A stretch of 64,000 nt of DNA from Aphanizomenon flos-aquae FACHB-1287 (lineage in GTDB: Bacteria > Cyanobacteriota > Cyanobacteriia > Cyanobacteriales > Nostocaceae), in NCBI RefSeq assembly GCF_014698755.1, contig NZ_JACJTO010000020.1, forward strand, positions 1 to 64,000. The letters run 5' to 3'. The translations under genes were made by a program, and so were the position numbers. Below are positions 26,882-36,433 of the stretch, one piece after another. Every line of letters begins with the position of its first letter. The stretch's first letter is position 1. The notes below the pieces were generated by a model. It did no database searches and had not been told where the DNA came from. It saw only the letters and a list, made by a program, of their open reading frames with translations.

Positions 26882-28031
26882 GTTTCACTTCCATATCTTC
26901 TTCTAAACTAGGATAGGTATTAGAGAATTTTAATTGCTGACGTTTCCAAAAAGGAATATTTTGTTTATTTAACCATCCCATGATGCCGTCAGGAAGCAAA
27001 ATAACGATAGTTAATAATAGTATACCCTGAAAAAATAGCCATATTTCCGCAAATTGTTCACTTAAAAAAGTCCGGGCATAATTAACTAATAAAGTGCCAA
27101 TAACTGCCCCAGTTAACGTCCCTCGTCCCCCCACAGCCACCCAAATCACCATTTCAATAGAAAAGCCAATATCCATGGATCTAGGGGATACAGAACCACT
27201 TTGAACGGTGTAAAATGCCCCAGCTATACCAGCAATTGCTCCCGAAACTGCAAATACTAATACTTTAAAATCCGTGGGGTCATAACCAGAAAATCTGACC
27301 CGACTTTCATCATCACGAATAGCTATTAATAATCGGCCAAAACGTCCACTAGTTAACCAGCGACAAAGCCCATAAATAGCCGCCAAAAATATCACCGTCA
27401 AGACATAAAAAACAAATTGAGTTTTGCTATCACTAACTATAGCACCACTGCCATTAATTCCCCAAGATAAAGGCGGAAAAGTGGTAAAATCTATGAGTCC
27501 ATTTGTGCCATTAAAAAATTGTTGTTGTCCATTAAAAAAATTGAAAAATACAATAATTGCAGCTTGAGTCAAAATCGAAAAATAAACCCCCTTAATGCGA
27601 TTACGAAATACTAAATATCCGAGTAATCCTGCTAACAAACCCGGAATCATCACCACAGCAGCCATAGACAGGGGAAAAGAAGAAAAAGGCCGCCAAAATC
27701 CAGGAAGTTCCACCACCCCATAAAGCGCCATAAAATCCGGTAATTCACCCATAGGAACTTGCAATTTTAGGTACATAGCGATCGCATATCCACCCAAACC
27801 GAAGAAAATCCCATGTCCCAAACTCAATAAACCAGCATAACCCCAAATTAAATCAATTCCTAAAGCCACAATAGCCAGAGACAAAAACCGTCCCAATAAA
27901 TTCAGACGAAAATCTGAAAGTAACACCGGCATAATCAAAATCAAAATTAAAGCGATTGCACAAACCACCCCAACTTCAACTAATATTAAATTTCGCCCCT
28001 TTTTAATTTTCATCATTCCTAACTTATCCAT
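26856..28031 (-). CDS. urtC: urea ABC transporter permease UrtC
   Basis: A 391-residue LivM-type permease with about ten hydrophobic segments. It contains the family loop ALGIDLIWGYAGLLSLGHGIFFGLGGYAIAMYL and the IRDDESRVRFSGYD coupling region. The C-terminal cytoplasmic tail (NKQNIPFWKRQQL) is as in other UrtC proteins. It pairs with UrtB to form the urea channel. It is separated from urtB by 51 bp that hold a short 10-bp tandem repeat, and it overlaps urtD at its 3' end. Confidence 0.95.
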   Translation of the reverse strand: MDKLGMMKIKKGRNLILVEVGVVCAIALILILIMPVLLSDFRLNLLGRFLSLAIVALGIDLIWGYAGLLSLGHGIFFGLGGYAIAMYLKLQVPMGELPDFMALYGVVELPGFWRPFSSFPLSMAAVVMIPGLLAGLLGYLVFRNRIKGVYFSILTQAAIIVFFNFFNGQQQFFNGTNGLIDFTTFPPLSWGINGSGAIVSDSKTQFVFYVLTVIFLAAIYGLCRWLTSGRFGRLLIAIRDDESRVRFSGYDPTDFKVLVFAVSGAIAGIAGAFYTVQSGSVSPRSMDIGFSIEMVIWVAVGGRGTLTGAVIGTLLVNYARTFLSEQFAEIWLFFQGILLLTIVILLPDGIMGWLNKQNIPFWKRQQLKFSNTYPSLEEDMEVKHERQNLGN

Positions 28032-28043
28032 TTTCTAAAATCC

Positions 28044-28068
28044 GCGTTTATCTGCGTTTATCTGCGTT
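28044..28068. repeat. 10-bp tandem repeat (GCGTTTATCT)
   Basis: Two and a half copies of GCGTTTATCT between urtB and urtC. The complement of the same unit occurs at 10313-10343 and 30935-30955, so it is a dispersed short tandem repeat. Confidence 0.7.
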
Positions 28069-28082
28069 AAATTTCCCATAAT

Positions 28083-29243
28083 TTAAACATCAACATGACG
28101 ACCCTTTTGAGGAAAAATCCCTCCTGGCTTCCATTGTAAAAACACAATAATTAAAGCAAAAACCATTACCTTAGCCATACTTGTTGTCGCAAAAAAACTA
28201 AATAAATCAGCCAAAGGCTTAACCGGACCCAACAACAAAGCTAAAGTTCCCGAACCAATCAAATAATTAGTTGTTCCAATTCCTAAAGCCGCCAAAATTG
28301 TACCAGCTAAATTACCCACACCACCAACAACCACCACCATAAAGGTGTCAATAATGTAATTTTGTCCGGTATTTGGTCCAACAGAACCGAGTAAACTAAT
28401 TGCACATCCAGCCACACCAGCTAACCCTGAACCCAGCGCGAAAGTAATCGCATCAACTTTTTGAGTAGGGATACCCAAACAGGCGCTCATGCTGCGATTT
28501 TGCGTTACAGCCCTAATTCTTAATCCCCAAAGAGAACGCTGCAAAAATAGATAAATTCCCCCCACACAAATAATCGTCAAAGCAATAATAAATAACCGCG
28601 CATAGGGTAATTGTACACCAGCTAAAGATACACCAGCTTGTAACCAACTAGGCGCTGTAACATCCACATTTTGAGCGCCAAACCAAGGTAAAGTTACTCC
28701 TTGCTGATAGATTTTACTTAACAAATTACAGATTGTAATTGTTAATCCTAATGACAAAAATAGTAAAATTCCCATAACCCAATTACGAATTTTCTGCAAA
28801 TTATTCCGAGAATTTAAAATCCATAAACCTCCAAAAAACAGAACAGAAAACAAAGCTATTGCTATGATCAGTAATAAATTCACACTGCGGACAAACTGCT
28901 GAAAAATTAAACTCACTCCCCAGGTTGCTAACAGAGTTTCTAAAGGTCTTCCATAGAGATAACGAATTACACTTTTTTCCAGAATTAATCCCACACCAGC
29001 AGTGAAAATAAAAGCGATAATCAAAGCCAAAAATATATAAACTTCAAACCAAACCCCACCCAATTGTTTACAAACATTTTGCACCACAAAAGTCGTATAA
29101 GCACCAAACATCATTAGCTCACCATGAGCCATATTAATGACACCCATTAAGCCAAATATGATAGCTAATCCTAGCGCAGCAATTAATAAAACAGCGCCAA
29201 TACTAATACCATTAAAGACAGCTTCTAAAAAACCTGTTAACAT
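28083..29243 (-). CDS. urtB: urea ABC transporter permease UrtB
   Basis: A 386-residue LivH-type permease. It starts MLTGFLEAVFNGISIGAVLLIAALG and carries the GVINMAHGELMMFGAY loop, the coupling segment LRIRAVTQNRSMSACLGIPTQKVD and GVGNLAGTILAALGIG. The insertion between helices (residues about 120-200) is the extra segment that marks UrtB versus LivH. It is the second gene of the operon, 210 bp downstream of urtA; that spacer contains a MITE-like element. Confidence 0.95.
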   Translation of the reverse strand: MLTGFLEAVFNGISIGAVLLIAALGLAIIFGLMGVINMAHGELMMFGAYTTFVVQNVCKQLGGVWFEVYIFLALIIAFIFTAGVGLILEKSVIRYLYGRPLETLLATWGVSLIFQQFVRSVNLLLIIAIALFSVLFFGGLWILNSRNNLQKIRNWVMGILLFLSLGLTITICNLLSKIYQQGVTLPWFGAQNVDVTAPSWLQAGVSLAGVQLPYARLFIIALTIICVGGIYLFLQRSLWGLRIRAVTQNRSMSACLGIPTQKVDAITFALGSGLAGVAGCAISLLGSVGPNTGQNYIIDTFMVVVVGGVGNLAGTILAALGIGTTNYLIGSGTLALLLGPVKPLADLFSFFATTSMAKVMVFALIIVFLQWKPGGIFPQKGRHVDV

Positions 29244-29275
29244 TTTCTCCCCACAATTATCAATTTATTCCTAAT

Positions 29276-29447
29276 AGTCAGTTGTCAGTTATTAGTTATT
29301 TTTTAGTTATTTTCACATCACAGCAAATTGCCACTAAACGAAGTACAAATATGAATAGTAAAACCCTTGTGGGGTGGGCATCTTGCCCGCCCATACATAC
29401 CTCATCGAGATGCAATTTGTTGTATAACTAACTCCTGACAACTGATC
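29276..29447. mobile_element. MITE-like element between urtA and urtB
   Basis: About 172 bp with imperfect inverted ends: AGTCAGTTGTCAGTTATTAG at 29276 and, reversed, the segment 29424-29446 (11 bp identical, then 8 of 11). An internal hairpin lies at 29372-29392. It encodes nothing. Confidence 0.55.
29372..29392. repeat. REP-like hairpin GGGTGGGC-N5-GCCCGCCC
   Basis: A strong stem in the urtA-urtB spacer. The same palindrome family (GCGGGCATCTTGCCCGC) is found at about 52.25 kb. In this place it could stabilise the urtA message or attenuate the downstream genes. Confidence 0.65.
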
Positions 29448-29453
29448 ATAAAA

Positions 29454-30770
29454 TTAACCTTTCTTGTATTTACCACCTTTTGCGGGATCTGACCAATCAC
29501 AAGCGAATCCTTTAGTCTCTTTCACAAATTGATTCCAGGGAACTGGTTCAACTGGTGCGGGGGTAGCATAAACAATGTCAAATAGGCCATCCTGTCTGAC
29601 TTGACCAATCCGCACAATTTTTGATATGTGATGATTGACATTAACTGTCACTTTTCCTTCAGGTGCATCTATAGTTTGACCATAGGCCGCAGCCCGGACT
29701 TTCGCCAAGTCAGTTGTAGTAGCTTTTTCTACCGATTGCTTCCACAAATATACGGCAATATAGGCTGCCTCCATTGGGTCGTTTGTTACTCTATCTTCAC
29801 CGTATTCTTTCTTAAAAGCCGCCACAAATTTCTTATTGGCGGGTGTGTCTACTGTTTGAAAATAATTCCAAGCAGCATAATGTCCTTTTAGATACTCTAC
29901 ACCAATGGCTTTAACTTCCTCTTCCGCAATACTCACGGACATGGAAGGATATTTTTCTGGTGTCAATCCCGCTCCCTTCAATTGTTTGAAAAAAGCAACA
30001 TTACTATCACCATTTAGAGTATTATAAATCACTCCACCATTAGGCAAAACTTGCTTAATTTTCGTGATAATAGCTGTTACTTCCGTATTACCCAAAGGTA
30101 AGTAATCTTCCCCAACAGTTTTCCCACCTAAAGCCTCTAATTGAGCTTTAATAATGTTATTAGCAGTGCGGGGGAAAACATAGTCAGAACCTACTAAAAA
30201 GAACTCTTTACCCTTATTTTTTAACAACCAATCAACAGAAGGTTCAATTTGTTGATTTGGTGCAGCACCAGTGTAAAAAATGTTTTTAGAACATTCTTGA
30301 CCTTCATACTGCACAGGATACCACAGCATATGGTCTTTACTCTCAAAAACCGGCTTGACATTTTTGCGACTAGCGGAAGTCCAACAACCGAAAACTACCG
30401 CTACTTGATCCTGGTCAATCAATTTGGTAGCTTTTTCTCTAAAGGTATCCCAATTAGAAGCGCCGTCTTCCACAACTGCTTCAATTTGTTTACCTAAAAG
30501 ACCCCCAGCAGCGTTAATTTCCTTAATTGCTAGTTTTTCCGCGTCTACAACGCTTTTCTCGCTAATGGCCATTGTCCCACTGAGAGAATGTAGAATACCT
30601 ACCTTGATGGTTTTACCACCCGTACCAACTACGGGAGATGTACTGTTTGATACCGCTGGACTATTCGCAGTATTGGGGGTATTATTAGCACAAGCTTTTA
30701 AGAAAATGCTACTACCAACACCTACCGCACTATACAGCAGAAATTTACGTCGGTTAAATTGTCTACCCAT
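29454..30770 (-). CDS. urtA: urea ABC transporter substrate-binding lipoprotein UrtA
   Basis: A 438-residue periplasmic urea-binding protein. The N-terminus has a twin-arginine motif ([12 protein letters not shown]) and a lipobox FLKAC with Cys at residue 27, so it is probably exported by Tat and lipidated by Lgt. The mature part carries the Peripla_BP_5 pattern ([37 protein letters not shown]) and the C-terminal [15 protein letters not shown] typical of UrtA. It is the first gene of urtABCDE. A candidate NtcA-dependent promoter precedes it. Confidence 0.97.
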   Translation of the reverse strand: MGRQFNRRKFLLYSAVGVGSSIFLKACANNTPNTANSPAVSNSTSPVVGTGGKTIKVGILHSLSGTMAISEKSVVDAEKLAIKEINAAGGLLGKQIEAVVEDGASNWDTFREKATKLIDQDQVAVVFGCWTSASRKNVKPVFESKDHMLWYPVQYEGQECSKNIFYTGAAPNQQIEPSVDWLLKNKGKEFFLVGSDYVFPRTANNIIKAQLEALGGKTVGEDYLPLGNTEVTAIITKIKQVLPNGGVIYNTLNGDSNVAFFKQLKGAGLTPEKYPSMSVSIAEEEVKAIGVEYLKGHYAAWNYFQTVDTPANKKFVAAFKKEYGEDRVTNDPMEAAYIAVYLWKQSVEKATTTDLAKVRAAAYGQTIDAPEGKVTVNVNHHISKIVRIGQVRQDGLFDIVYATPAPVEPVPWNQFVKETKGFACDWSDPAKGGKYKKG

Positions 30771-30800
30771 ATTTTTAATTTGGTGATATTTTAAACTGAA

Positions 30801-30843
30801 ATATTAGTTCTATATTTAACCATTAAACTGTGATCTGTTATAC
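30801..30843 (-). promoter_or_regulatory. candidate NtcA-activated promoter of urtABCDE
   Basis: On the minus strand GTA-N8-CAC (30843-30830) is one base from the NtcA box GTA-N8-TAC. It is followed after 23 nt by a TAATAT -10 element (TAN3T, 30806-30801), the spacing of class II NtcA promoters. The urtA start codon is about 30 nt further. NtcA control of urtA is known in Anabaena. Confidence 0.6.
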
Positions 30844-31007
30844 AAAATATTAATTTATTTTCACAATACTTAACTAAACTTGCGTAAGTCTTCATTGTCT
30901 GGTAGTATCTTCTGTTAGATACAAGAGTAGAGAATTAAACGCAGATAAACGCAGACAAATTTGTATTTTAGTGGTATCTTTTTAATAAATATCAATAATC
31001 AGAAATT

Positions 31008-31277
31008 ATGACAAAATACATAATGTGGGGAAGCTATTGTGAAGACGTTCTTGCTAAACGCGAACCCTATCGTCAAGGACATTTAGCAGGATTAGCAAAA
31101 CAGAAGGAAGAGGGGATTTTAATTACCATTGGACCCACAAAAGATGTAACTCAAGTTTTTGCTATTTACGAAGCTGAAAACGAAAATACCGTTCGTCAAT
31201 TAGTGGAATCAGATCCCTATTGGCAAAACGGCATTTGGACAGAGTATTCTATTAAAGAATGGATTCAGGCTTTTTAG
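31008..31277 (+). CDS. YciI-family protein
   Basis: An 89-residue protein of the YCII-related fold (ferredoxin-like alpha/beta). It has the conserved His in REPYRQGHLAGLAKQKEEG, the GP after a strand (TIGPTKD), and the terminal VESDPYWQNGIWTEYSIKEW with the family Asp. The family's chemistry is mostly unknown; some members are dehydrochlorinase-like, and the His-Asp pair is thought to be catalytic. It is divergent from urtA and shares about 240 bp of upstream region with it. The 10-bp TAAACGCAGA repeat lies just upstream. Confidence 0.85.
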   Translation: MTKYIMWGSYCEDVLAKREPYRQGHLAGLAKQKEEGILITIGPTKDVTQVFAIYEAENENTVRQLVESDPYWQNGIWTEYSIKEWIQAF

Positions 31278-31332
31278 TCAAGGACAATTTTAAGCACAGA
31301 TAATTAATTCCTGATTGTTCACTACGAATTAA

Positions 31333-31530
31333 TTATCCCTTTAATGCTCTTTGAAAGTTACGACGATAGGATGGGTTAACCAAAAATAAAGCAGGCCATA
31401 ACAAAGCTAACCCGATCCGGTTGGGTAAAGTTTGGTTAAAATTGGTCTTGTTAAATCCAGTCCAAAATTTCCACACACCAGCAATATAAACTACGATTAG
31501 TCCAAAAATAAGTAACTTCATCATTACCAT
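31333..31530 (-). CDS. small conserved membrane protein
   Basis: A 65-residue protein with one clear N-terminal transmembrane helix (LLIFGLIVVYIAGVWKFW), a second hydrophobic stretch (IGLALLWPALFLV) and a basic tail (NPSYRRNFQRALKG). The pattern is that of a short protein found in many cyanobacteria, of unknown role. The ATG at 31530 has an AAGGAG site 6 nt upstream; Met residues two and three codons later are alternatives. It could be a subunit-like or assembly peptide of a membrane complex. Confidence 0.7.
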   Translation of the reverse strand: MVMMKLLIFGLIVVYIAGVWKFWTGFNKTNFNQTLPNRIGLALLWPALFLVNPSYRRNFQRALKG

Positions 31531-31717
31531 CAACTCCTTTAATGACTGACATAATTTTAGTAAAATTACCTAAAAACCGCCGTAAATTTGATCTCACACA
31601 AAAACCTCAAAAATAAGCTGTTACAAAACTTTGTGGTGCGGGACGAAAAGCCCGCTATAATTATACAAACTCAATGCACAACAGCTTAACTTTGCGTCTT
31701 TATGTGAGAAAATCTAT

Positions 31718-33634
31718 CTAGAGAGTTTGGAAATACTTCTCCAAAGCCTCATGTACCAAATCAGTCATTGGCCGTTCTTGTTTTTCAGCCGTTTCCTTGA
31801 GTTGCGCGTAGAAATCATCGCGGAGACTGACACGGTGACGGGATTTACCGCTACTAGTAGGATCTCCTGGGGTGTAGTTAGCTACAAATTCCCTAATCGC
31901 ATCAAAACCCAATCTGTCACAAAAATCGCCAAAACTTTCTTTCGGTGACCGCGACTTTTTAAAGAAGACAAAAATCGGTTCCAGGAAACTTTCAATGTCA
32001 TTATGATGCAGTTTTTCGACAAAAGGTTGAGCTAATCGGGTTTGATTTGGTGAACCCCCCAACCACACTTGATAAGATTCCGCAGCACTACCCACAAAAC
32101 CCAATTCTGCCATATAAGGACGAGCACAACCATTAGGACAACCGGTCATTCTCACTACAAAATGCTGATTTTGTAAACCCAGTTTATCTAATAAAGCCTG
32201 AATTCTGGCTAAAATTCCGGGAATGGCTCGTTCAGACTCAGTTATTGCTAAACCGCAGGTAGGCAAGGCTGGACAAGCCATAGCATATCTTGTTAGTGCT
32301 GCTATTTGATCAGGGTCAGCAATAACTCCACATTTATCCAAAATCTCTTGAATGGCTGCTTTATCCGTCGGTGCAATATCGCAAAATAGCAGGTTTTGAT
32401 TACCTGTGAGGCGAATAGGGAGATTAAATTGCTCAACAATGGTCCGCAAAGCAGTTTTTAATTGAAAATCACCATCATCTTTGACACGCCCGTTATCAAT
32501 GGAAATACCTAAAAACAGTTGACCATCGCCTTGTTCATTCCAGCCCAGAAAGTCCTTATATTTAAACTGAATCAGCGGTTTAAATGGTTCGAGAGGTTTA
32601 CCAAGGTATTCTTCAACTTGGGTGCGGAATTTATCTACACCCCAATCATTGATTAAATATTTTAATCTTGCGTGTCGTCTGTCCGTACGATCTCCATAAT
32701 CCCGTTGTGTAGCGACTATAGCCTTGACAAGATTATATACATCAGCTTTGGACACATAGCCAATAGGGTCAGCGCTTCTAGCAAAGGTTTCCTCTTTATT
32801 GTGGGTTCTACCCAAACCACCACCAGCGAAAATATTAAATCCTGCTAAAACGCCCTTTTTATTGGTAATCACTACCAAAGTCAAATCTTGGGAATATAAA
32901 TCAACAGAATTATCACCGGGAACAGTGACGCAAATTTTAAATTTGCGGGGCATATAATAAGTTCCATAGATAGGTTCTACGGAATCATGAAGAATAGTAC
33001 CATTACTATTACTTTGTCGGGCTGCTTTGACCTCTGGATGTTCTTCCCCACTAATGGCTTTTTCCCCATCTAACCAAATCTCATAATAAGCGCCAGTTTG
33101 GGGAGAAAGCAAATCAGCGATATTTTGGGCATATTCCCAAGCATATTGGTATTCTGAGCGATTTTTAAAGGGGGCTGGAGGAGCCATCACATTGCGGTTA
33201 ACATCACCACAAGCGCCCAAAGTTGAACCAAGATTTTCGACAATTGTAGCGATAGTGGCCTTGAGATTCTTTTTCAGGATACCATGTAATTGGAAACCCT
33301 GGCGAGTAGTAGCTCTGAGGGTTTGATTACCGTATTCATCAGCCAATTTATCCAAAGCCAAATATAGCTGAGGGGGTACTAACCCGCCGGGATTTTTTGT
33401 CCGCAGCATCATTTGGTAATCTTTTTCCTGTCCTTTGACGCGGTTATCACGGTTATCTTGTTGATAAGAACCATGAAACTTGAGAATCTGAATTGCGTCT
33501 TCGCTAAAGTGGGTGGTGTCCTGGAGGATTTCCGTGGCTACAGGTTCACGCAAAAAATTACTATTTTCTTTGATACCTTCAACTTTAGAAGGTTTACGGT
33601 TAGTAACAGAAGAAGCAGCAGAGTTAACCATCAC
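31718..33634 (-). CDS. sir: ferredoxin-sulfite reductase
   Basis: A 638-residue assimilatory sulfite reductase, ferredoxin-dependent, that reduces sulfite to sulfide with siroheme and a 4Fe-4S cluster. The cluster/siroheme ligands are visible as C-x5-C in [11 protein letters not shown] and C-x3-C in [16 protein letters not shown]. The N-terminal half has the repeated NiR/SiR domain with [12 protein letters not shown] and [13 protein letters not shown]-terminal extension of about 65 residues ([21 protein letters not shown]) resembles a ribbon-helix-helix segment and is seen in other cyanobacterial SiR proteins. Confidence 0.95.
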   Translation of the reverse strand: MMVNSAASSVTNRKPSKVEGIKENSNFLREPVATEILQDTTHFSEDAIQILKFHGSYQQDNRDNRVKGQEKDYQMMLRTKNPGGLVPPQLYLALDKLADEYGNQTLRATTRQGFQLHGILKKNLKATIATIVENLGSTLGACGDVNRNVMAPPAPFKNRSEYQYAWEYAQNIADLLSPQTGAYYEIWLDGEKAISGEEHPEVKAARQSNSNGTILHDSVEPIYGTYYMPRKFKICVTVPGDNSVDLYSQDLTLVVITNKKGVLAGFNIFAGGGLGRTHNKEETFARSADPIGYVSKADVYNLVKAIVATQRDYGDRTDRRHARLKYLINDWGVDKFRTQVEEYLGKPLEPFKPLIQFKYKDFLGWNEQGDGQLFLGISIDNGRVKDDGDFQLKTALRTIVEQFNLPIRLTGNQNLLFCDIAPTDKAAIQEILDKCGVIADPDQIAALTRYAMACPALPTCGLAITESERAIPGILARIQALLDKLGLQNQHFVVRMTGCPNGCARPYMAELGFVGSAAESYQVWLGGSPNQTRLAQPFVEKLHHNDIESFLEPIFVFFKKSRSPKESFGDFCDRLGFDAIREFVANYTPGDPTSSGKSRHRVSLRDDFYAQLKETAEKQERPMTDLVHEALEKYFQTL

Positions 33635-33828
33635 AGTAGATACGTTTCTGAATAAAGCGGTAGATGAAACCTAAATTAGGCAATTAATAGCACTGATTGG
33701 CCAATTAAACTACTTGAATTTGGTCGGAATTATGAATATTATTTTCATCCTAACATGATGAGAGGCCAGCTTGATCAAGGAGCGGTTAGAGCATTTAACT
33801 ACTCTAACCAGCAAATGTCCACATACCT

Positions 33829-34848
33829 TTACACCAAAGACAAAGAGTAGACTTGACCATCAATCAATAGTCGCGTAATCCCTTTAGCTTGTAAATGACT
33901 ACTGGCCTTATGAAGCATTTGACTATCGGGGACTTTGATGACGCGATCGCGCTTAGTAGAAAAGCGTTTAGCTACGCGGTGGTTATCAAAAATCGGCAGT
34001 GTTTTCTGTTGATTTTCCAGACTAGGAATCAGACCCAAATCCCCAAAATCCTTGAGTGGACGGGTAATTAACTCCGCAGAACGATCAATTACCAAATAAC
34101 AAGTTTTCGGTAAATGGGCAACCGACAATGGTAAAACTTGAACAGACACTTCTCCATTTCCCCGTCTAGTAACTAGGGGTTTTGGTGCTTCATAGTCCTC
34201 GTCCTCAAAGTCCTCCTCGTCGTCATACAAATCATCATCCAAATCATCATCTTCTAAATCATCAGATTCATCCAGCAAATCCTCATCCAATATTTCCGCA
34301 AATAAACTTGACTGTGAATGTAGGGTTTCTACATCTAACTTGGTTTTAGAAATAATTGGTGTTTCCGTAGGCTTGTGTCTAATAATTTCCAATTCTTTAA
34401 CAACTGGAACTTCTTTGACCATAGGAAGCTTGGGTTTTTCCACTGCGGAGGAGCGTGTTTTTAAGCGTCTATTAGCCGGAATAGGTTGAGCAAAATCAGG
34501 ATCATGATCTGGTTCTGCTGGTATCTCTAGCTTTTCTGGTTCTGGTTGTGATAACTCCTCACGACTGCTGACACCACTGGAAACCTCTACTTCCAATAGT
34601 GGTTGAGTCAACAGAGGTAACTGCTCATAGTTTACCTGCGCTCTGCCTTCAGGGGTTCTAGCAGCACGTTTTAAAGAAACGAGAAATTCATACTCTTTTT
34701 CTGGTAAGGTACCTTTGAGCAGTCGGCTAATTGTGGAGTTGCTAACACCATAGCGTTCCGCTAAAGTCGAGGTTGTTTCCGCAGTTTCTCGATATAGCTT
34801 GAGAATTTCTTGTTTGTCAGAATCTGTTAATTTTCTCACGGTAGACAC
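33829..34848 (-). CDS. helix-turn-helix protein with acidic linker
   Basis: A 339-residue protein. Residues 1-60 form a homeodomain/resolvase-type HTH (VRKLTDSDKQEILKLYRETAETTSTLAERYGVSNSTISRLLKG). Then comes a Pro/Glu-rich region, a strongly acidic stretch around residues 185-220 (EDLLDESDDLEDDDLDDD) and a C-terminal domain ending HLQAKGITRLLIDGQVYSLSLV. It looks like a cyanobacterial transcription factor of unknown target. A GTG at 34848 is preferred to the TTG one codon before. It starts only 9 bp after the end of the membrane-protein gene fragment, so it may have lost its operon promoter through the insertion there. Confidence 0.75.
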   Translation of the reverse strand: MSTVRKLTDSDKQEILKLYRETAETTSTLAERYGVSNSTISRLLKGTLPEKEYEFLVSLKRAARTPEGRAQVNYEQLPLLTQPLLEVEVSSGVSSREELSQPEPEKLEIPAEPDHDPDFAQPIPANRRLKTRSSAVEKPKLPMVKEVPVVKELEIIRHKPTETPIISKTKLDVETLHSQSSLFAEILDEDLLDESDDLEDDDLDDDLYDDEEDFEDEDYEAPKPLVTRRGNGEVSVQVLPLSVAHLPKTCYLVIDRSAELITRPLKDFGDLGLIPSLENQQKTLPIFDNHRVAKRFSTKRDRVIKVPDSQMLHKASSHLQAKGITRLLIDGQVYSLSLV

Positions 34849-34857
34849 CAAAATTTG

Positions 34858-35517
34858 TTAAGTTCCCTTGCGTCCACGGTCTCGGCCTTTAAGACTCAAT
34901 GATGCGTCATATTCTAGAACAGTGCCCAGACCGAATAAAACTCCACTAAACACCCAGAATACTTCTAGTATGTCCCCACTTTGATAATTGGGACTTTGTT
35001 GAGCGAATTTAAACCACATATATGCAATGTAGAGTGAAAATGCGGCTGCGGCAATTATTCGCCAAGATAGGGAGACTTTACCGCCCCAAAAAGCCAGTAG
35101 CATCATTATGGCAATAATTAATGGCAGCACATCGCTAACCATGTAAAATAAGTTGAGAAAAAAGGCTACCTGTTCGGTTGATGCTTGTTTTTGAGACATC
35201 AACCAAGTTGGAAAACTGCCTAATCCGCCAACTGCTGCTACAATTAGCCACTGCCATGGTTTTAGGTGGATTCGGTGAGAAAGCAGGCCTAAAGCCATGC
35301 CAGTAGTCAGACATAAAAATGCCATGATAAAAAACACATTAGCTATAGACACATCTGGCTGTTGTTTTAAGCCAATTTCTATGTAGGCGAAAACTAGTCT
35401 ACCTATAAAATAGGCAAACATTCCTAACCCGATTGAGAGCCAGACTTTTCGACTACTAACCATTTGGGTACTCTGCCAGTTCCTCCAGCATAAGAGACTT
35501 GCAACTAAATAAGCCAC
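34858..35517 (-). pseudogene. membrane protein, 3' portion of a gene split by an insertion
   Basis: About 219 codons with six or so hydrophobic segments, from AYLVASLLCWRNWQS to VLFGLGTVLEYDASL. The reading can be extended upstream a few codons (NIFET) to a stop at about 35550, with no good start codon; only a GTG inside the sequence could serve. The first transmembrane helix of such proteins lies in the fragment at 35765-35881 on the same strand. I therefore read this as one gene for a polytopic membrane protein cut by about 220 bp. A truncated protein starting at the GTG cannot be excluded. Confidence 0.65.
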
Positions 35518-35540
35518 AGTTTCAAAAATATTTGTTTGAC

Positions 35541-35764
35541 ATACTTACCGACCTGAAGGTGCGGTGATTCTTGACACTTCACTGAAACACGCCACAAGTG
35601 GTCTTATCGTCCCTCCATGTCCGTTTAAAGTCTCCCAATGCCATAAGGCGACTATGACCAAATTTTAACATAAAGCCGCCCTGGAAGGACGGGGCTTGTG
35701 TCCCGTCTTTTCGGTCAATTACATGCCACCCGGCGCGGACTTCTATTCCTCCCTGCCCTAGATC
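35541..35764 (-). mobile_element. short insertion, IS200/IS605-like end remnant
   Basis: About 220 bp, more G+C-rich than its surroundings, splitting the membrane-protein gene. On the minus strand it contains the hairpin GACGGGACACAAGCCCCGTC, a type often found at ends of IS200/IS605 elements. A frame (GHGGTIRPLVACFSEVSRIT then stop near 35550) looks like the variable C-terminal tail of TnpB proteins. There is no transposase. The exact ends are uncertain; CCCTAGATCAGGG at about 35757-35769 may mark one end. Confidence 0.45.
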
Positions 35765-35881
35765 AGGGATCTTAGCACTAAAGAACAAAAAGTATAATAC
35801 TCCTAAAATAGCCCAGCTAAAACAGAAAAATATTGTTAGCACTGACTTAGAAGGATATGAACTGCTGTAAGATCTACTCAT
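35765..35881 (-). pseudogene. membrane protein, 5' portion of the split gene
   Basis: MSRSYSSSYPSK followed by a transmembrane helix (SVLTIFFCFSWAILGVLYFL) and FFSAKIPD, after which the frame runs into the inserted sequence and ends at 35579. The cytoplasmic start plus first helix is what the 3' portion lacks. The reading into the insert adds about 60 residues with no homology to the rest. Confidence 0.6.
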
Positions 35882-36008
35882 AAGGATTAACTAAGTAAAT
35901 GCTCTCACAATATATCTGAATATCGTATCTATTTTGTTTCTAATTTGACCTTGACCTCCTAATTATTTGCAGTTGGTGACTGAAAATTAGAAAATTTTTA
36001 ATTTCCTC

Positions 36009-36037
36009 TTGTCTTTTCTGAAAATTTCAGTTATAAT
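36009..36037 (+). promoter_or_regulatory. promoter of tRNA-Arg
   Basis: TTGTCT (36009-36014), 17-bp spacer, TATAAT (36032-36037). The tRNA begins 14 nt after the -10 box. Confidence 0.7.
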
Positions 36038-36051
36038 GATAAAGGCTTCAT

Positions 36052-36125
36052 GGGTACGTAGCTCAGTTGGATAGAGCATCCGCCTTCTAAGCGGACGGTC
36101 ACAGGTTCGAGCCCTGTCGTACCCA
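36052..36125 (+). tRNA. tRNA-Arg (anticodon TCT)
   Basis: A 74-nt cloverleaf. The acceptor stem GGGTACG pairs with CGTACCC, with discriminator A. D arm GCTCAGTTGGATAGAGC; anticodon arm TCCGC-CTTCTAA-GCGGA with TCT at 36086-36088; T arm ACAGGTTCGAGCCCTGT. CCA is not encoded and must be added. It reads AGA codons, which are common in this A+T-rich genome. Confidence 0.97.
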
Positions 36126-36132
36126 TTAAAAT

Positions 36133-36408
36133 TCACTTCCTCCCAGATAAATTCGTGGGTGGTCTATCCTTACTCCAAGCCCACCAGGCATAATCGCAAT
36201 GACAATGATAAAATTCTTGCCAATAACGACCACGATTTGCGGAGGTGACGGGCGATCGCCTATTTATCCACACACCAACAGCTTCTCGACTAGTAGCGTG
36301 GCATTGGGGACAATGAAATTGGTGGGCGTGTACCGCTTGATTAGTCCATTCTGGCGGATTGGGATCAAAAGCGTCCATCTGAATATAAAGTGTAATCTTA
36401 GTAGTCAT
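36133..36408 (-). CDS. conserved hypothetical protein with zinc-ribbon-like Cys/His pairs
   Basis: A 91-residue protein. The centre has HQFHCPQCHATS and, after a Trp/Arg-rich stretch, YWQEFYHCHCDYAWWAWSKDRPP. The two CxxC/HCHC pairs could bind zinc as a ribbon. I do not recognise a named family. It lies convergently just downstream of the tRNA and divergent from the DUF3318 gene, 25 bp away, so the two probably share a control region. Trp content is unusually high (six in 91). Confidence 0.65.
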   Translation of the reverse strand: MTTKITLYIQMDAFDPNPPEWTNQAVHAHQFHCPQCHATSREAVGVWINRRSPVTSANRGRYWQEFYHCHCDYAWWAWSKDRPPTNLSGRK

Positions 36409-36433
36409 TGAATATACACGATTATGGCTAATA

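Noticed and set aside
30910-30945. GTATC-N8-GATAC dyad upstream of the YciI gene as an NtcA box
   Set aside because: The distance between GTA and TAC is 12, not 8, and it is not placed before a -10 element for urtA.
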